From Hydractinia symbiolongicarpus (taxonomy: Eukaryota; Cnidaria; Hydrozoa; Anthoathecata; Hydractiniidae), in assembly GCF_029227915.1 (NCBI RefSeq), contig NC_079886.1, forward strand, positions 1,426,001 through 1,490,000: a stretch of DNA of 64,000 nt, in the 5' to 3' direction. The translations under genes and the position numbers were made by a program. The notes beneath the pieces were generated by a model, which had not been told where the DNA came from, made no database searches, and was given only the letters and a program-made list of their open reading frames with translations. Shown here piece by piece: positions 1 to 11,686 of the stretch (position 1 is its first letter; every line of letters begins with the position of its first letter).

Positions 1-1216
1 CATTCGGGAAATCAGTTTACTTGCTGGGAACTTTTTTTATGTACTTTTGACTATACGGGCCGAGTACCGGATTTACGGGAAATCGCGGGTTTTCGTTTGC
101 CGGCGATGAAACTTCCTTCATTCAGCGTCTCATCAAAAATGAAAATATTTTTAAAAACTACAAGTTTTATGCGTTTTAGTGGTGAAAAAATAATTTAAAA
201 AATCGTTCGGGAAATGAATTTACTCCCTGGGTACTTTCTTTGTATACTTTCGACTATACGGGCCGAGTCCGGGATTTACGGGAAATCGCGGGTTTTTGTT
301 TGCCGGCGATTAAACTTCTTTTATTCAGCGTCTCATCAAAAATGAAAATATTTTTGAAAACTACAAGTTTTATGCGTTTTAGTGGTGAAAAAATAATTTA
401 AAAAATCGTTCGGGAAATGAATTTACTCCCTGGGTACTTTCTTTGTATACTTTCGACTATACGGGCCGAGTCCGGGATTTAGGAGAAATCGCGGGTTTTT
501 GTTTGCCGGCGGTTAAACTTCTTTTATTTAGCGTCTCTTCAAAAATGAAAACATTTTTGAAAACTACAAGTCTCATGCGTTTTAGTGGTGAAAAAATAAT
601 TTAAAAAATCGTTCGGGAAAGGAATTTACTCCCTGGGTACTTTCTTTGTATACTTTTTAATATACGGGTCGAGTACCGGATTTACGGGAAATCGCGGGTT
701 TTCGTTTCCCGGCGATTAAACTTCTTTTATTCAGCGTCTCATCAAAAATGAAAATATTTTTGAAAACTACAAGTTTTATGCGTTTTAGTGGTGAATAAAT
801 AATTTAAAAAATCGTTCGGGAAATGAATTTACTCCCTGGGTACTTTCTTTGTATACTTTTGACTATACGGGCTGAGTCCGGAATTTACGGGAAATCGCGG
901 GTTCTCGTTTGCCGGCGATTAAACTTCTTTTATTCAGAGTCTCATCAAAAATGAAAACATTTTTGAACACTACAAGTTTCATGCGTTTTAGTGGTGAAAA
1001 AATAATTTGAAAAATCGTTCGGGAAATGAGTTTACTCCCTGGGTACTTTCTTTGTATACTTTTGACTATACGGGGTGAGTCCGGGATTTACAGGAAATCG
1101 CGGGTTTTCGTTTGCCAACGAATAAACTTGTTTTATTTAGCGTCTCACCAAAAGTGAAAACATTTTTTAAAACTACAAGTGTCATGCGTTTTAGTGGTGA
1201 AAAAATAATTTAAAAT
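1..1216. repeat. Diverged monomers at the left edge, no clear HOR
   Basis: This holds about six monomers with starts near 202, 405, 608 and onward. The first partial monomer ('cattcgggaaatcag', 'gggaac', 'tatgtac') matches a type seen again near 31.14, 35.36, 36.37 and 37.79 kb. Monomers at about 130-800 carry 'gaaaatattttt' and 'acaagttttatgcg', a tail type otherwise typical of the array right of 41.5 kb. The monomer from about 1014 ('ggggtgagtccggg', 'tgccaacgaataaac', 'aaaagtgaaaac') recurs at 7753. No two monomers here form a repeated block. Confidence 0.85.
202..404 (+). repeat. Representative 203-bp satellite monomer
   Basis: The next monomers start at 405 and 608, so the unit here is exactly 203 bp. 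A hand count on a consensus version gives 35 C, 42 G and 13 CpG, about 1.8 times the count expected from composition. Nine CpGs fall in consensus positions 58-107 ('acgggccgagtccggg' through 'gccggcg'). Positions 133-203 are AT-rich with several A or T tracts ('caaaaatg', 'catttttg', 'gaaaaaataattt'). The length is close to one nucleosome plus linker, which is common for satellites. Because 203 is not a multiple of three, any reading frame shifts at every repeat boundary. Confidence 0.95.
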
Positions 1217-1780
1217 ATCGTTCGGGAAATGAGTTTACTCCCTGAGTACTTTCTTTGTATACTTTTGACTATACGGACCGAGTACGGGATTTACGGGAAA
1301 TCGCGGGTTTTCGTTTGCCGGCGATTAAACTCCTTTTATTCAGCGTCTTCTCAAAAATGAAAACATTTTTGAAAACTACAAGTCTCATGCGTTTTAGTGG
1401 TGAAAAAATAATTTAAAAATCGTTCTGAAAATGAATTTATTCACAGGGTACTTTCTTTATATACATTCGACTATACGGGCCAAGCCCGGGATTTACGGGA
1501 AATCGCGGGTTTTCGTTTTGCCGGCGATTAAACTTCTTTTATTTAGCGTCTCATCAAAAATGAAAACATTTTTGAAAACTACAAGTCTCATGCGTTTTAG
1601 TGGTGAAAAAATAATTTAAAAAATCGTTTGGGAAATGAGTTTAGTCCTTGAGTTCTTTCTTTGTTTTCTTTTGACTGTACGGGCCGAGTACCGGATTTAC
1701 GGGAATTCGCGGGTTTTCGTTTGCCGGCGATTAAACTTCTTAAATTCAGCGTCTTATCAAAAATGAAAACATTTTTGAAA

Positions 1781-1796
1781 ACTAACTAAAAGCGGG
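1781..1796 (+). repeat. Out-of-register monomer junction, occurrence 1
   Basis: The sequence 'actaactaaaagcggg' joins roughly consensus position 163 of one monomer to position 84 of another. The distance between flanking monomer starts is therefore 286 bp (1623 to 1909) instead of 203 or 406. The right part continues as the divergent class ('gttttccgttgtcgg', 'actgctttcattcgg'). This is a recombination or deletion scar inside the satellite. Confidence 0.9.
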
Positions 1797-1839
1797 TTTT
1801 CCGTTGTCGGCGATTAAACTGCTTTCATTCGGCGTCTCA

Positions 1840-1861
1840 TCAAAAATGTAAACATTTTTGA
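1840..1861. other. Dyad in the AT-rich half, extended form (example)
   Basis: Arms 'tcaaaaatgt' and 'acatttttga' are perfect reverse complements separated by 'aa'. Most monomers have a shorter form: 9-bp arms 'tcaaaaatg' and 'catttttga' around 'aaaa'. The extended form is found only in the divergent class between about 1.8 and 26.1 kb. It could form a small hairpin or be a two-fold binding site; neither is shown by sequence alone. Confidence 0.85.
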
Positions 1862-3081
1862 ATACTACAAGTCTCATTCGTTCTAGTGGTGCAGAAATAA
1901 TTTGAAAAATCGTTTGGGAAATCAGTTTACTCCCTGGGTACTTTCTTTTATCCATTCGACTATACGGGCCAAGTTCGGGATTTACAGGAAAGCCCGGGTT
2001 TTGGTTTACCCGCGATTGAACTTCTTTTATTCAGCGTCTCATCAAAAATGAAAACATATTTGAAAACTACAAGTCTCATGCGTTTTAGTGGTGAAAAGAT
2101 AATTTAAAAAATCGTTCGGGAAATGCGTTTACTCCCTGGGTACTTTCTTTGTATACTTTTGATTATACGGGTCGTGTCCGGGATTTACGAGAAATCGCGG
2201 GTTTTCGTTTGCCGGCGAATAAACTTGTTTTACTTAGCGTCTCATCAAAAATGAAAACATTTTTGAAAACTACAAGTCTCATGCATTTTAGTGGTGAAAA
2301 AAATAATTTAAAAAATCATTCGGAAAATCAGTTTACTCCCTGGGTACTTTTTTTGTGTATTTTTGACTATACGGGCCGAGTACGGGATTTACGGGAAATC
2401 GCGGGTTTTCGTTTGCCGGCGATTAAACTTCTTTTATTCAGCATCTCATCAAAAATAAAAACATTTTTGAAAACTACAAGTCTCATGCGTTTTAGTGGTG
2501 AAAAAATAATTTAAAATATCGTTCGGGAAATGAGTTTACTCCCTGAGTACTTTCTTTGTATACTTTTGACTATACGGGCCGAGTACGGGATTTACGGGAA
2601 ATCGCGGGTTTTCGTTTGCCGGCGATTAAACTTCTTTTATTCAGCGTCTTCTCAAAAATGAAAACATTTTTGAAAACTACAAGTCTCATGCGTTTTAGTG
2701 GTGAAAAAATAATTTAAAAATCGTTCTGAAAATGAGTTTATTCACAGGGTACTTTCTTTATATACATTCGACTATACGGGCCAAGCCATGGATTTACGGG
2801 AAGTCGCGGGTTTTTGTTTTGCCGGCGATTAAACTTCTTTTATTTAGCGTCTCATCAAAAATGAAAACATTTTTGAAAACTACAAGTCTCATGCGTTTTA
2901 GTGGTGAAAAAATAATTTAAAAAATCGTTTGGGAAATGAGTTTAGTCCTTGAGTTCTTTCTTTGTATTCCTTTGACTGTACGGGCCGAGTACCGGATTTA
3001 CGGGCATTCGCGGGTTTTCGTTTGCCGGCGAATAAACTTCTTAAATTCAGCGTCTTATCAAAAATGAAAACATTTTTGAAA

Positions 3082-3097
3082 GCTAACTAAAAGCGGG
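3082..3097 (+). repeat. Out-of-register monomer junction, occurrence 2
   Basis: Same breakpoint as at 1781, one HOR unit (1301 bp) later, here reading 'gctaactaaaagcggg'. It shares the 286-bp composite structure, so it was copied with the HOR and did not arise independently. Confidence 0.88.
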
Positions 3098-3600
3098 TTT
3101 TCGGTTGTCGGCGATTAAACTGCTTTCATTCGGCGTCTCATCAAAAATGTAAACATTTTTGAATACTACAAGTCTCATTCGTTCTAGTGGTGCAGAAATA
3201 ATTTGAAAAATCGTTCGGGAAATCAGTTTACTCCCTGGGTACTTTCTTTTATACATTCGACTATACGAGCCAAGTTCGGGATTTACAGGAAAGCCCGGGT
3301 TTTCGTTTGCCCGCGATTAAACTTCTTTTATTCAGCGTCTCATCAAAAATGAAAAAATATTTGAAAACTACAAGTCTCATGCGTTTTAGTGGTGAAAAGA
3401 TAATTTAAAAAATCGTTCGGGAAATGAGTTTACTCCCTGGGTACTTTCTTTGTATACTTTTGATTATACGGGTCGTGTCCGGGATTTACGGGAAATCGCG
3501 GGTTTTCGTTTGCCGGCGAATAAACTTGTTTTTCTTAGCGTCTCATCAAAAATGAAAACATTTTTGAAAACTACAAGTCTCATGCGTTTCAGCGGTGAAA

Positions 3601-4103
3601 AAATAATTTAAAATATCGTTCGGGAAATAAGTTTACTCCCTCAGTACTTTCTTTGTATACTTTTGATTATACGGGTCGTTTCCGGGATTTACGAGAAATC
3701 GCGGATTTTTGTTTGCCGGCGAATAAACTTGTTTTATTTAGCGTCTCATCAAAAATGGAAACATTTTTGAAAACTACAAGTCTCATGCGTTTTAGTGGTG
3801 AAAAAATAATTTAAAATATCGTTCGGGAAATAAGTTTACTCCCTGAGTACTTTCTTTGTATACTTTTGATTATACGGGTCGTTTCCGGGATTTACGAGAA
3901 ATCGCGGATTTTTGTTTGCCGGCGAATAAACTTCTTAAATTCAGCGTGTTATCAAAAATGAAAACATTTTTGAAAACTAACTAAAAGCGGGTTTTCGGTT
4001 GTCGGCGATTAAACTGCTTTCATTCGGCGTCTCATCAAAAATGTAAACATTTTTGAATATTACAAGTCTCATTCGTTCTAGTGGTGCAGAAATAATTTGA
4101 AAA
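3601..4103. repeat. Transition monomers before the trimer array
   Basis: One 203-bp monomer starts at 3615 and one 286-bp composite at 3818. Both have the 'ggaaataag', 'gggtcgtttccggg' head that becomes the third monomer of the following 608-bp trimer. The composite carries junction occurrence 3 and passes directly into the trimer array. Confidence 0.8.
3976..3991 (+). repeat. Out-of-register monomer junction, occurrence 3
   Basis: Same breakpoint sequence 'actaactaaaagcggg'. Monomer starts at 3818 and 4104 flank it, again 286 bp apart. It lies 894 bp after occurrence 2 (three monomers plus one composite), directly before the 608-bp trimer array. Confidence 0.88.
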
Positions 4104-7100
4104 ATCGTTCGGGAAATCAGTTTACTCCCTGGGTACTTTCTTTTATACATTCGACTATACGGGCCAAGTTCGGGATTTACATGAAAGCCCGGGTTTTCGT
4201 TTGCCCGCGATTAAACTTCTTTTATTCAGCGTCTCATCAAAAATGAAAACATATTTGAAAACTACAAGTCTCATGCGTTTTAGTGGTGAAAAGATAATTT
4301 AAAAAATCGTTCGGGAAATGAGTTTACTCCCTGGGTACTTTCTTTGTATACTTTTGATTATACGGATCGTGTCCGGGATTTACGGGAAATCGCGGGTTTT
4401 CGTTTGCCGGCGAATAAACTTGTTTTACTTAGCGTCTCATCAAAAATGAAAACATTTTTAAAAATTACAAGTCTCATGCGTTTCAGTGGTGAAAAAATAA
4501 TTTAAAATATCGTTCGGGAAATAAGTTTACTCCCTGAGTACCTTCTTTGTATACTTTTGATTATACGGGTCGTTTCCGGGATTTACGGGAAATCGCGGAT
4601 TTTCGTTTGCCGGCGATTAAACTGCTTTCATTCGGCGTCTCATCAAAAATGTAAACATTTTTGAATATTACAAGTCTCATTCGTTCTAGTGGTGCAGAAA
4701 TAATTTGAAAAATCGTTCGGGAAATCAGTTTACTCCCTGGGTACTTTCTTTTATACATTCGACTATACGGGCCAAGTTCGGGATTTACAGGAAAGCCCGG
4801 GTTTTCGTTTGCCCGCGATTAAACTTCTTTTATTCAGCGTCTCATCAAAAATGAAAACATATTTGAAAACTACAAGTCTCATGCGTTTTAGTGGTGAAAA
4901 GATAATTTAAAAAATCGTTCGGGAAATGAGTTTACTCCCTGGGTACTGTCTTTGTATACTTTTGATTATACGGGTCGTGTCCGGGATTTACGGGAAATCG
5001 CGGGTTTTCGTTTGCCGGCGAATAAACTTGTTTTACTTAGCGTCTCATCAAAAATGAAAACATTTTTGAAAACTACAAGTCTCATGCGTTTCAGTGGTGA
5101 AAAAATAATTTAAAATATCGTTCGGGAAATAAGTTTACTCCCTGAGTACTTTCTTTGTATACTTTTGATTATACGGGTCGTTTCCGGGATTTACGGGAAA
5201 TCGCGGATTTTCGTTTGCCGGCGATTAAACTGCTTTCATTCAGCGTCTCATCAAAAATGTAAACATTTTTGAATACTACAAGTCTCATTCGTTCTAGTGG
5301 TGCAGAAATAATTTGAAAAATCGTTCGGGAAATCAGTTTACTCCCTGGGTACTTTCTTTTATACATTCGACTATACGGGCCAAGTTCGGGATTTACATGA
5401 AAGCCCGGGTTTTCGTTTGCCCGCGATTAAACTTCTTTTATTCAGCGTCTCATCAAAAATGAAAACATATTTGAAAACTACAAGTCTCATGCGTTTTAGT
5501 GGTGAAAAGATAATTTAAAAAATCGTTCGGGAAATGAGTTTACTCCCTGGGTACTTTCTTTGTATACTTTTGATTATACGGATCGTGTCCGGGATTTACG
5601 GGAAATCGCGGGTTTTCGTTTGCCGGCGAATAAACTTGTTTTACTTAGCGTCTCATCAAAAATGAAAACATTTTTGAAAACTACAAGTCTCATGCGTTTC
5701 AGTGGTGAAAAAATAATTTAAAATATCGTTCGGGAAATAAGTTTACTCCCTGAGTACTTTCTTTGTATACTTTTGATTATACGGGTCGTTTCCGGGATTT
5801 ACGGGAAATCGCGGATTTTCGTTTGCCGGCGATTAAACTGCTTTCATTCAGCGTCTCATCAAAAATGTAAACATTTTTGAATACTACAAGTCTCATTCGT
5901 TCTAGTGGTGCAGAAATAATTTGAAAAATCGTTCGGGAAATCAGTTTACTCCCTGGGTACTTTCTTTTATACATTCGACTATACGGGCCAAGTTCGGGAT
6001 TTACATGAAAGCCCGGGTTTTCGTTTGCCCGCGATTAAACTTCTTTTATTCAGCGTCTCATCAAAAATGAAAACATATTTGAAAACTACAAGTCTCATGC
6101 GTTTTAGTGGTGAAAAGATAATTTAAAAAATCGTTCGGGAAATGAGTTTACTCCCTGGGTACTTTCTTTGTATACTTTTGATTATACGGATCGTGTCCGG
6201 GATTTACGGGAAATCGCGGGTTTTCGTTTGCCGGCGAATAAACTTGTTTTACTTAGCGTCTCATCAAAAATGAAAACATTTTTGAAAATTACAAGTCTCA
6301 TGCGTTTCAGTGGTGAAAAAATAATTTAAAATATCGTTCGGGAAATAAGTTTACTCCCTGAGTACCTTCTTTGTATACTTTTGATTATACGGGTCGTTTC
6401 CGGGATTTACGGGAAATCGCGGATTTTCGTTTGCCGGCGATTAAACTGCTTTCATTCGGCGTCTCATCAAAAATGTAAACATTTTTGAATATTACAAGTC
6501 TCATTCGTTCTAGTGGTGCAGAAATAATTTGAAAAATCGTTCGGGAAATCAGTTTACTCCCTGGGTACTTTCTTTTATACATTCGACTATACGGGCCAAG
6601 TTCGGGATTTACAGGAAAGCCCGGGTTTTCGTTTGCCCGCGATTAAACTTCTTTTATTCAGCGTCTCATCAAAAATGAAAACATATTTGAAAACTACAAG
6701 TCTCATGCGTTTTAGTGGTGAAAAGATAATTTAAAAAATCGTTCGGGAAATGAGTTTACTCCCTGGGTACTGTCTTTGTATACTTTTGATTATACGGGTC
6801 GTGTCCGGGATTTACGGGAAATCGCGGGTTTTCGTTTGCCGGCGAATAAACTTGTTTTACTTAGCGTCTCATCAAAAATGAAAACATTTTTGAAAACTAC
6901 AAGTCTCATGCGTTTCAGTGGTGAAAAAATAATTTAAAATATCGTTCGGGAAATAAGTTTACTCCCTGAGTACTTTCTTTGTATACTTTTGATTATACGG
7001 GTCGTTTCCGGGATTTACGGGAAATCGCGGATTTTCGTTTGCCGGCGATTAAACTGCCTTCATTCGGCGTCTCATCAAAAATGTAAACATTTTTGAATAC

Positions 7101-7143
7101 TACAAGTCTCATTCGTTCTAGTGGTGCAGAAATAATTTGAAAA
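4104..7143. repeat. 608-bp trimer HOR, five copies
   Basis: Monomer starts of the first type ('atcgttcgggaaatcag', 'cttttatacattcg') fall at 4104, 4712, 5320, 5928, 6536 and 7144, exactly 608 bp apart. Each unit holds three distinct monomers. Monomer A has the 'tatacattcgac' head. Monomer B has 'gattatacgg' and 'tcgtgtccggg'. Monomer C has 'ggaaataag', 'ctgagtac', 'tcgtttccggg', then the divergent tail 'actgctttcattc', 'atgtaaacat', 'gtgcagaaataattt'. Linked variants show units 1 and 2 repeated as units 4 and 5, giving a second-level period of 1824 bp. Confidence 0.95.
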
Positions 7144-7752
7144 ATCGTTCGGGAAATCAGTTTACTCCCTGGGTACTTTCTTTGTATACTTTTGATTATA
7201 CGGGTCGTGTCCGGGATTTACGGGAAATCGCGGGTTTTCGTTTGCCGGCGAATAAACTTGATTTACTTAGCGTCTCATCAAAAATGAAAACATTTTTGAA
7301 AACTACAAGTCTCATGCGTTTCAGCGGTGAAAAAATAATTTAAAATATCGTTCGGGAAATAAGTTTACTCCCTGAGTACTTTCTTTGTATACTTTTGATT
7401 ATACGGGTCGTTTCCGGGATTTACGGGAAATCGCGGATTTTCGTTTGCCGGCGAATAAACTTGTTTTATTTAGCGTCTCATCAAAAATGGAAACATTTTT
7501 GAAAACTACAAGTCTCATGCGTTTTAGTGGTGAAAAAATAATTTAAAAAATCGTTCTGAAAATGAGTTTATTCACAGGGTACTTTCTTTGTATACATTCA
7601 ACTATACGGGCCGAGCTAGGGATTTACGCGAAAAGCGGGTTTTCGGTTGTCGGCGATTAAACTGCCTTCATTCGGCGTCTCATCAAAAATGTAAACATTT
7701 TTGAATACTACAAGTCTCATGCGTTTTAGTGGTGAAAAAATAATTTGAAAAA
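7144..7752. repeat. Three transition monomers after the trimer array
   Basis: The monomer at 7144 begins like trimer monomer A ('ggaaatcag') but continues as monomer B ('ctttgtatac', 'gattatacgggtcgtgtcc'), so it is a hybrid that closes the trimer array. A C-like monomer follows, then one starting at 7550 with 'atcgttctgaaaatgag', 'ttattcacaggg' and 'gagctaggg', a type common further right. Confidence 0.85.
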
Positions 7753-8850
7753 TCTTTCATGAAATGAGTTTACTCCCTGGGTACTTTCTTTGTATACTTT
7801 TGACTATACGGGGTGAGTCCGGGATTTACGGGAAATCGCGGGTTTTCGTTTGCCAACGAATAAACTTGTTTTATTTAGCGTCTCATCAAAAGTGAAAACA
7901 TTTTTAAAAACTACAAGTCTCATGCATTTTAATGGTGAAAAAAATAATTTAAAATATCGTTCGGGAAATGAGTTTACTCCCTGAGTACTTTCTTTGTATA
8001 CTTTTGACTATACGGGCCGAGTACGGGATTTACGGGAAATCGCGGGTTTTCGTTTGCCGGCGATTAAACTTCTTTTATTCAGCGTCTTCAAAAAAATGAA
8101 AACATTTTTGAAAACTACAAGTCTCATGCGTTTTAGTGGTGAAAAAATAATTTAAAAATCGTTCTGAAAATGAGTTTATTCACAGGGTACTTTCTTTATA
8201 TACATTCGACTATACGGGCCAAGCCCGGGATTTACGGGAAATCGCGGGTTTTCGTTTTGCCGGCGATTAAACTTCTTTTATTTAGCGTCTCATCAAAAAT
8301 GAAAACATTTTTGAAAACTACAAGTCTCATGCGTTTTAGTGGTGAAAAAATAATTTAAAAAATCGTTTGGGAAATGAGTTTAGTCCTTGAGTTCTTTCTT
8401 TGTATTCTTTTGACTGTACGGGCCGAGTACCGGATTTACGGGAATTCGCGGGTTTTCGTTTGCCGGCGATTAAACTTCTTAAATTCAGCGTCTTATCAAA
8501 AATGAAAACATTTTTGAAAACTAACTAAAAGCGGGTTTTCGGTTGTCGGCGATTAAACTGCTTTCATTCGGCGTCTCATCAAAAATGTAAACATTTTTGA
8601 ATATTACAAGTCTCATTCGTTCTAGTGGTGCAGAAATAATTTGAAAAATCGTTCGGGAAATCAGTTTACTCCCCGGGTACTTTCTTTTATACATTCGACT
8701 ATACGGGCCAAGTTCGGGATTTACAGGAAAGCCCGGGTTTTCGTTTGCCCGCGATTAAACTTCTTTTATTCAGCGTCTCATCAAAAATGAATAAATATTT
8801 GAAAACTACAAGTCTCATGCGTTTTAATGGTAAAAAGATAATTTAAAAAA
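7753..8850. repeat. Displaced copy of the block at 1014-2110
   Basis: The offset is 6739 bp. It includes the rare 'ggggtgagtccggg', 'tgccaacgaataaac' and 'aaaagtgaaaac' monomer, the 'atatcgttcgggaaatgag' start (1217 and 7956), the 'cgttttgccggcg' monomer with an extra T, and the 286-bp composite. Small differences include 'cttctcaaaaa' against 'cttcaaaaaaa' near 8086. It overlaps the start of the next large duplication. Confidence 0.88.
8520..8535 (+). repeat. Out-of-register monomer junction, occurrence 4
   Basis: Identical breakpoint 'actaactaaaagcggg', inside the displaced copy of the left-edge block. It lies 6739 bp after occurrence 1, the same offset as the surrounding sequence. Confidence 0.88.
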
Positions 8851-11686
8851 TCGTTCGGGAAATGAGTTTACTCCCTGGGTACTTTCTTTGTATACTTTTG
8901 ATTATACGGGTCGTGTCCGGGATTTACGGGAAATCGCGGGTTTTCGTTTGCCGGCGAATAAACTTGTTTTACTTAGCGTCTCATCAAAAATGAAAACATT
9001 TTTGAAAACTACAAGTCTCATGCGTTTCAGTGGTGAAAAAATAATTTAAAATATCGTTCGGGAAATAAGTTTACTCCCTGAGTACTTTCTTTGTATACTT
9101 TTGATTATACGGGTCGTTTCCGGGATTTACAGGAAATCGCGGATTTTCGTTTGCCGGCGAATAAACTTGTTTTATTTAGCGTCTCATCAAAAATGGAAAC
9201 ATTTTTGAAAACTACAAGTCTCATGCGTTTTAGTGGTGAAAAAATAATTTAAAAAATCGTTCTGAAAATGAGTTTATTCACAGGGTACTTTCTTTGTATA
9301 CATTCAACTATAGGGGCCGAGCCAGGGATTTACGCGAAAAGCGGGTTTTCGGTTGTCGGCAATTAAACTGCCTTCATTCGGCGTCTCATCAAAAATGTAA
9401 ACGTTTTTGAATACTACAAGTCTCATTCGTTCCAGTGGTGCAGAAATAATTTGAAAAATCGTTCGGAAAATCAGTTTACTCAATGGGTACTCTCTTTGTA
9501 TACTTTTAGTTATACGGGTCGTGTCCGGGATTTACGGGAAATCGTGGGTTTTCGTTTGCCGGCGATTAAACATGTTTTATTTAGCGTCTCATCAAAAATG
9601 AAAACATTTTTAAAAACTACAAGTCTCATGTGTTTTACTGGTGAAAAAATAATTTAAAATATCGTTCGGGAAATGAGTTTACTCCCTGAGTACTTTCTTT
9701 GTTAACTTTTGACTATACGGGCCGAGCCAGGGATGTACGGGAAAAGCGGGTTTTCGGTTGTCGGCGATTAAACTGCTTTCATTCGGCGTCTCATCAAAAA
9801 TGTAAACATTTTTGAATACTACAAGTCTCATTCGTTCTAGTGGTGCAGAAATAATTTGAAAAATCGTTCGGGAAATCAGTTTACGCCCTGGGTACTTTCT
9901 TTTATACATTCGACTATACGGGCCAAGTTCGGGATTTACAGGAAATCCCGGGTTTTCGTTTGCCAGCGATTAAACTTCTTTTATTCAGCGTCTCATCAAA
10001 AATGAAAACATTTTTAAAAACTACAAGTCTCATGCGTTTTAGTGGTGAAAAGATAATTTAAAAAATCGTTCGGGAAATGAGTTTACTCCCTGGGTACTTT
10101 CTTTGTATACCTTTGATTATACGGGTCGTTTCCGGGATTTACGGGAAATCGCGAATTTTCGTTTGCCAACGAATAAACTTGTTTTATTTAGCGTCTCATC
10201 AAAAGTGAAAACATTTTTGAAAACTACAAGTCTCATGCGTTTTAGTGGTGAAAAGATAATTTAAAAAATCGTTCGGGAAATGAGTTTACTCCCTGGGTAC
10301 TTTCTTTGTATACTTTTGATTATACGGGTCGTTTCCGGGATTTACGGGAAATCGCGGATTTTCGTTTGCCAACGAATAAACTTGTTTTATTTAGCGTCTC
10401 ATCAAAAATAAAAACATTTTTGAAAACTACAAGTCTCATGCATTTTAGTGGTGAAAAAAATAATTTAAAAAATCATTCGGAAAATCAGTTTACTCCCTGA
10501 GTACTTTCTTTGTATACTTTTGACTATACGGGCCGAGTACGGGATTTACGGGAAATCGCGGGTTTTCGTTTGCCGGCGATTAAACTTCTTTTATTCAGCG
10601 TCTTCTCAAAAATGAAAACATTTTTGAAAACTACAAGTCTCATGCGTTTTAGTGGTGAAAAAATAATTTAAAAAATCGTTCTGAAAATGAGTTTATTCAC
10701 AGGGTACTTTCTTTGTATACATTCAACTATACGGGCCGAGCCAGGGATTTACGGGAAAAGCGGGTTTTCGGTTGTCGGCGATTAAATTGCTTTCATTCGG
10801 CGTCTCATCAAAAATGTAAACATTTTTGAATACTACAAGTCTCATTCGTTCTAGTGGTGCAGAAATAATTTGAAAAATCGTTCGAGAAATCAGTTTACGC
10901 CCTGGGTACTTTCTTTTATACATTCGACTATACGGGCCAAGTTCGGGATTTACAGGAAATCCCGGGTTTTCGTTTGCCAGCGATTAAATTTCTTTTATTC
11001 AGCGTCTCATCAAAAATGAAAACATTTTTAAAAACTGCAAGTCTCATGCGTTTTAGTGGTGAAAAGATAATTTAAAAAATCGTTTGGGAAATGAGTTTAG
11101 TCCTTGAGTTCTTTCTTTGTATTCTTTTGACTGTACGGGCCGAGTACCGGATTTACGGGAATTCGCGGGTTTTCGTTTGCCGGCGATTAAACTTCTTTTA
11201 TTCAGCGTCTTCTCAAAAATGTAAACATTTTTGAAAACTACAAGTCTCATGCGTTTTAGTGGTGAAAAAATAATTTAAAAAATCGTTCTGAAAATGAGTT
11301 TATTCACAGGGTACTTTCTTTGTATACATCCAACTATACGGGCCGAGCCAGGGATTTACGCGAAAAGCTGGTTTTCGGTTGTCGGCGATTAAACTGCCTT
11401 CATTCGGCGTCTCATCAAAAATGTAAACATTTTTGAATACTACAAGTCTCATTCGTTCCAGTGGTGCAGAAATAATTTGAAAAATCGTTCGGAAAATCAG
11501 TTTACTCCATGGGTACTCTCTTTGTATACTTTTGATTATACGGGTCGTGTCCGGGATTTACGGGAAATCGTGGGTTTTCGTTTGCCGGCGATTAAACATG
11601 TTTTATTTAGCGTCTCATCAAAAATGAAAACATTTTTGAAAACTACAAGTCTCATGCGTTTTACTGGTGAAAAAATAATTTAAAAT

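Larger units (their letters stand above)
1217..3600. repeat. 1301-bp higher-order repeat, two copies
   Basis: Copy 1 is 1217-2517 and copy 2 is 2518 to about 3600. The offset of 1301 holds at several landmarks: the 'atcgttcggg' start (1217 and 2518), 'atcgtttggg' (1623 and 2924), and the internal out-of-register junction (1781 and 3082). The unit equals five 203-bp monomers plus one 286-bp composite (5 x 203 + 286). Copies differ by scattered substitutions, for example 'aagcccggg' against 'aagccatgg' near 1485 and 2786. A third copy of most of this unit lies at about 7753-8850. Confidence 0.9.

Noticed and set aside
202-404. RNA polymerase III internal promoter in the monomer ('gttcgggaa' as a B box)
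   Set aside because: The B-box core needs GTTCRANNC; the sixth base is G and the final C is missing. No A box at suitable spacing was found.
4561-6582. Repeated minus-strand open frames of 65-76 codons starting in 'tatacattcg' monomers (for example 4561-4758, 5169-5366, 5777-5974, 6385-6582)
   Set aside because: Each is confined to about one monomer length and copies with the satellite. The repeat is 203 bp, so the frame shifts by two at every boundary. Variants are spread over all codon positions, and there is no sign of a promoter, intron or adjoining coding sequence. They are by-products of the repeat.
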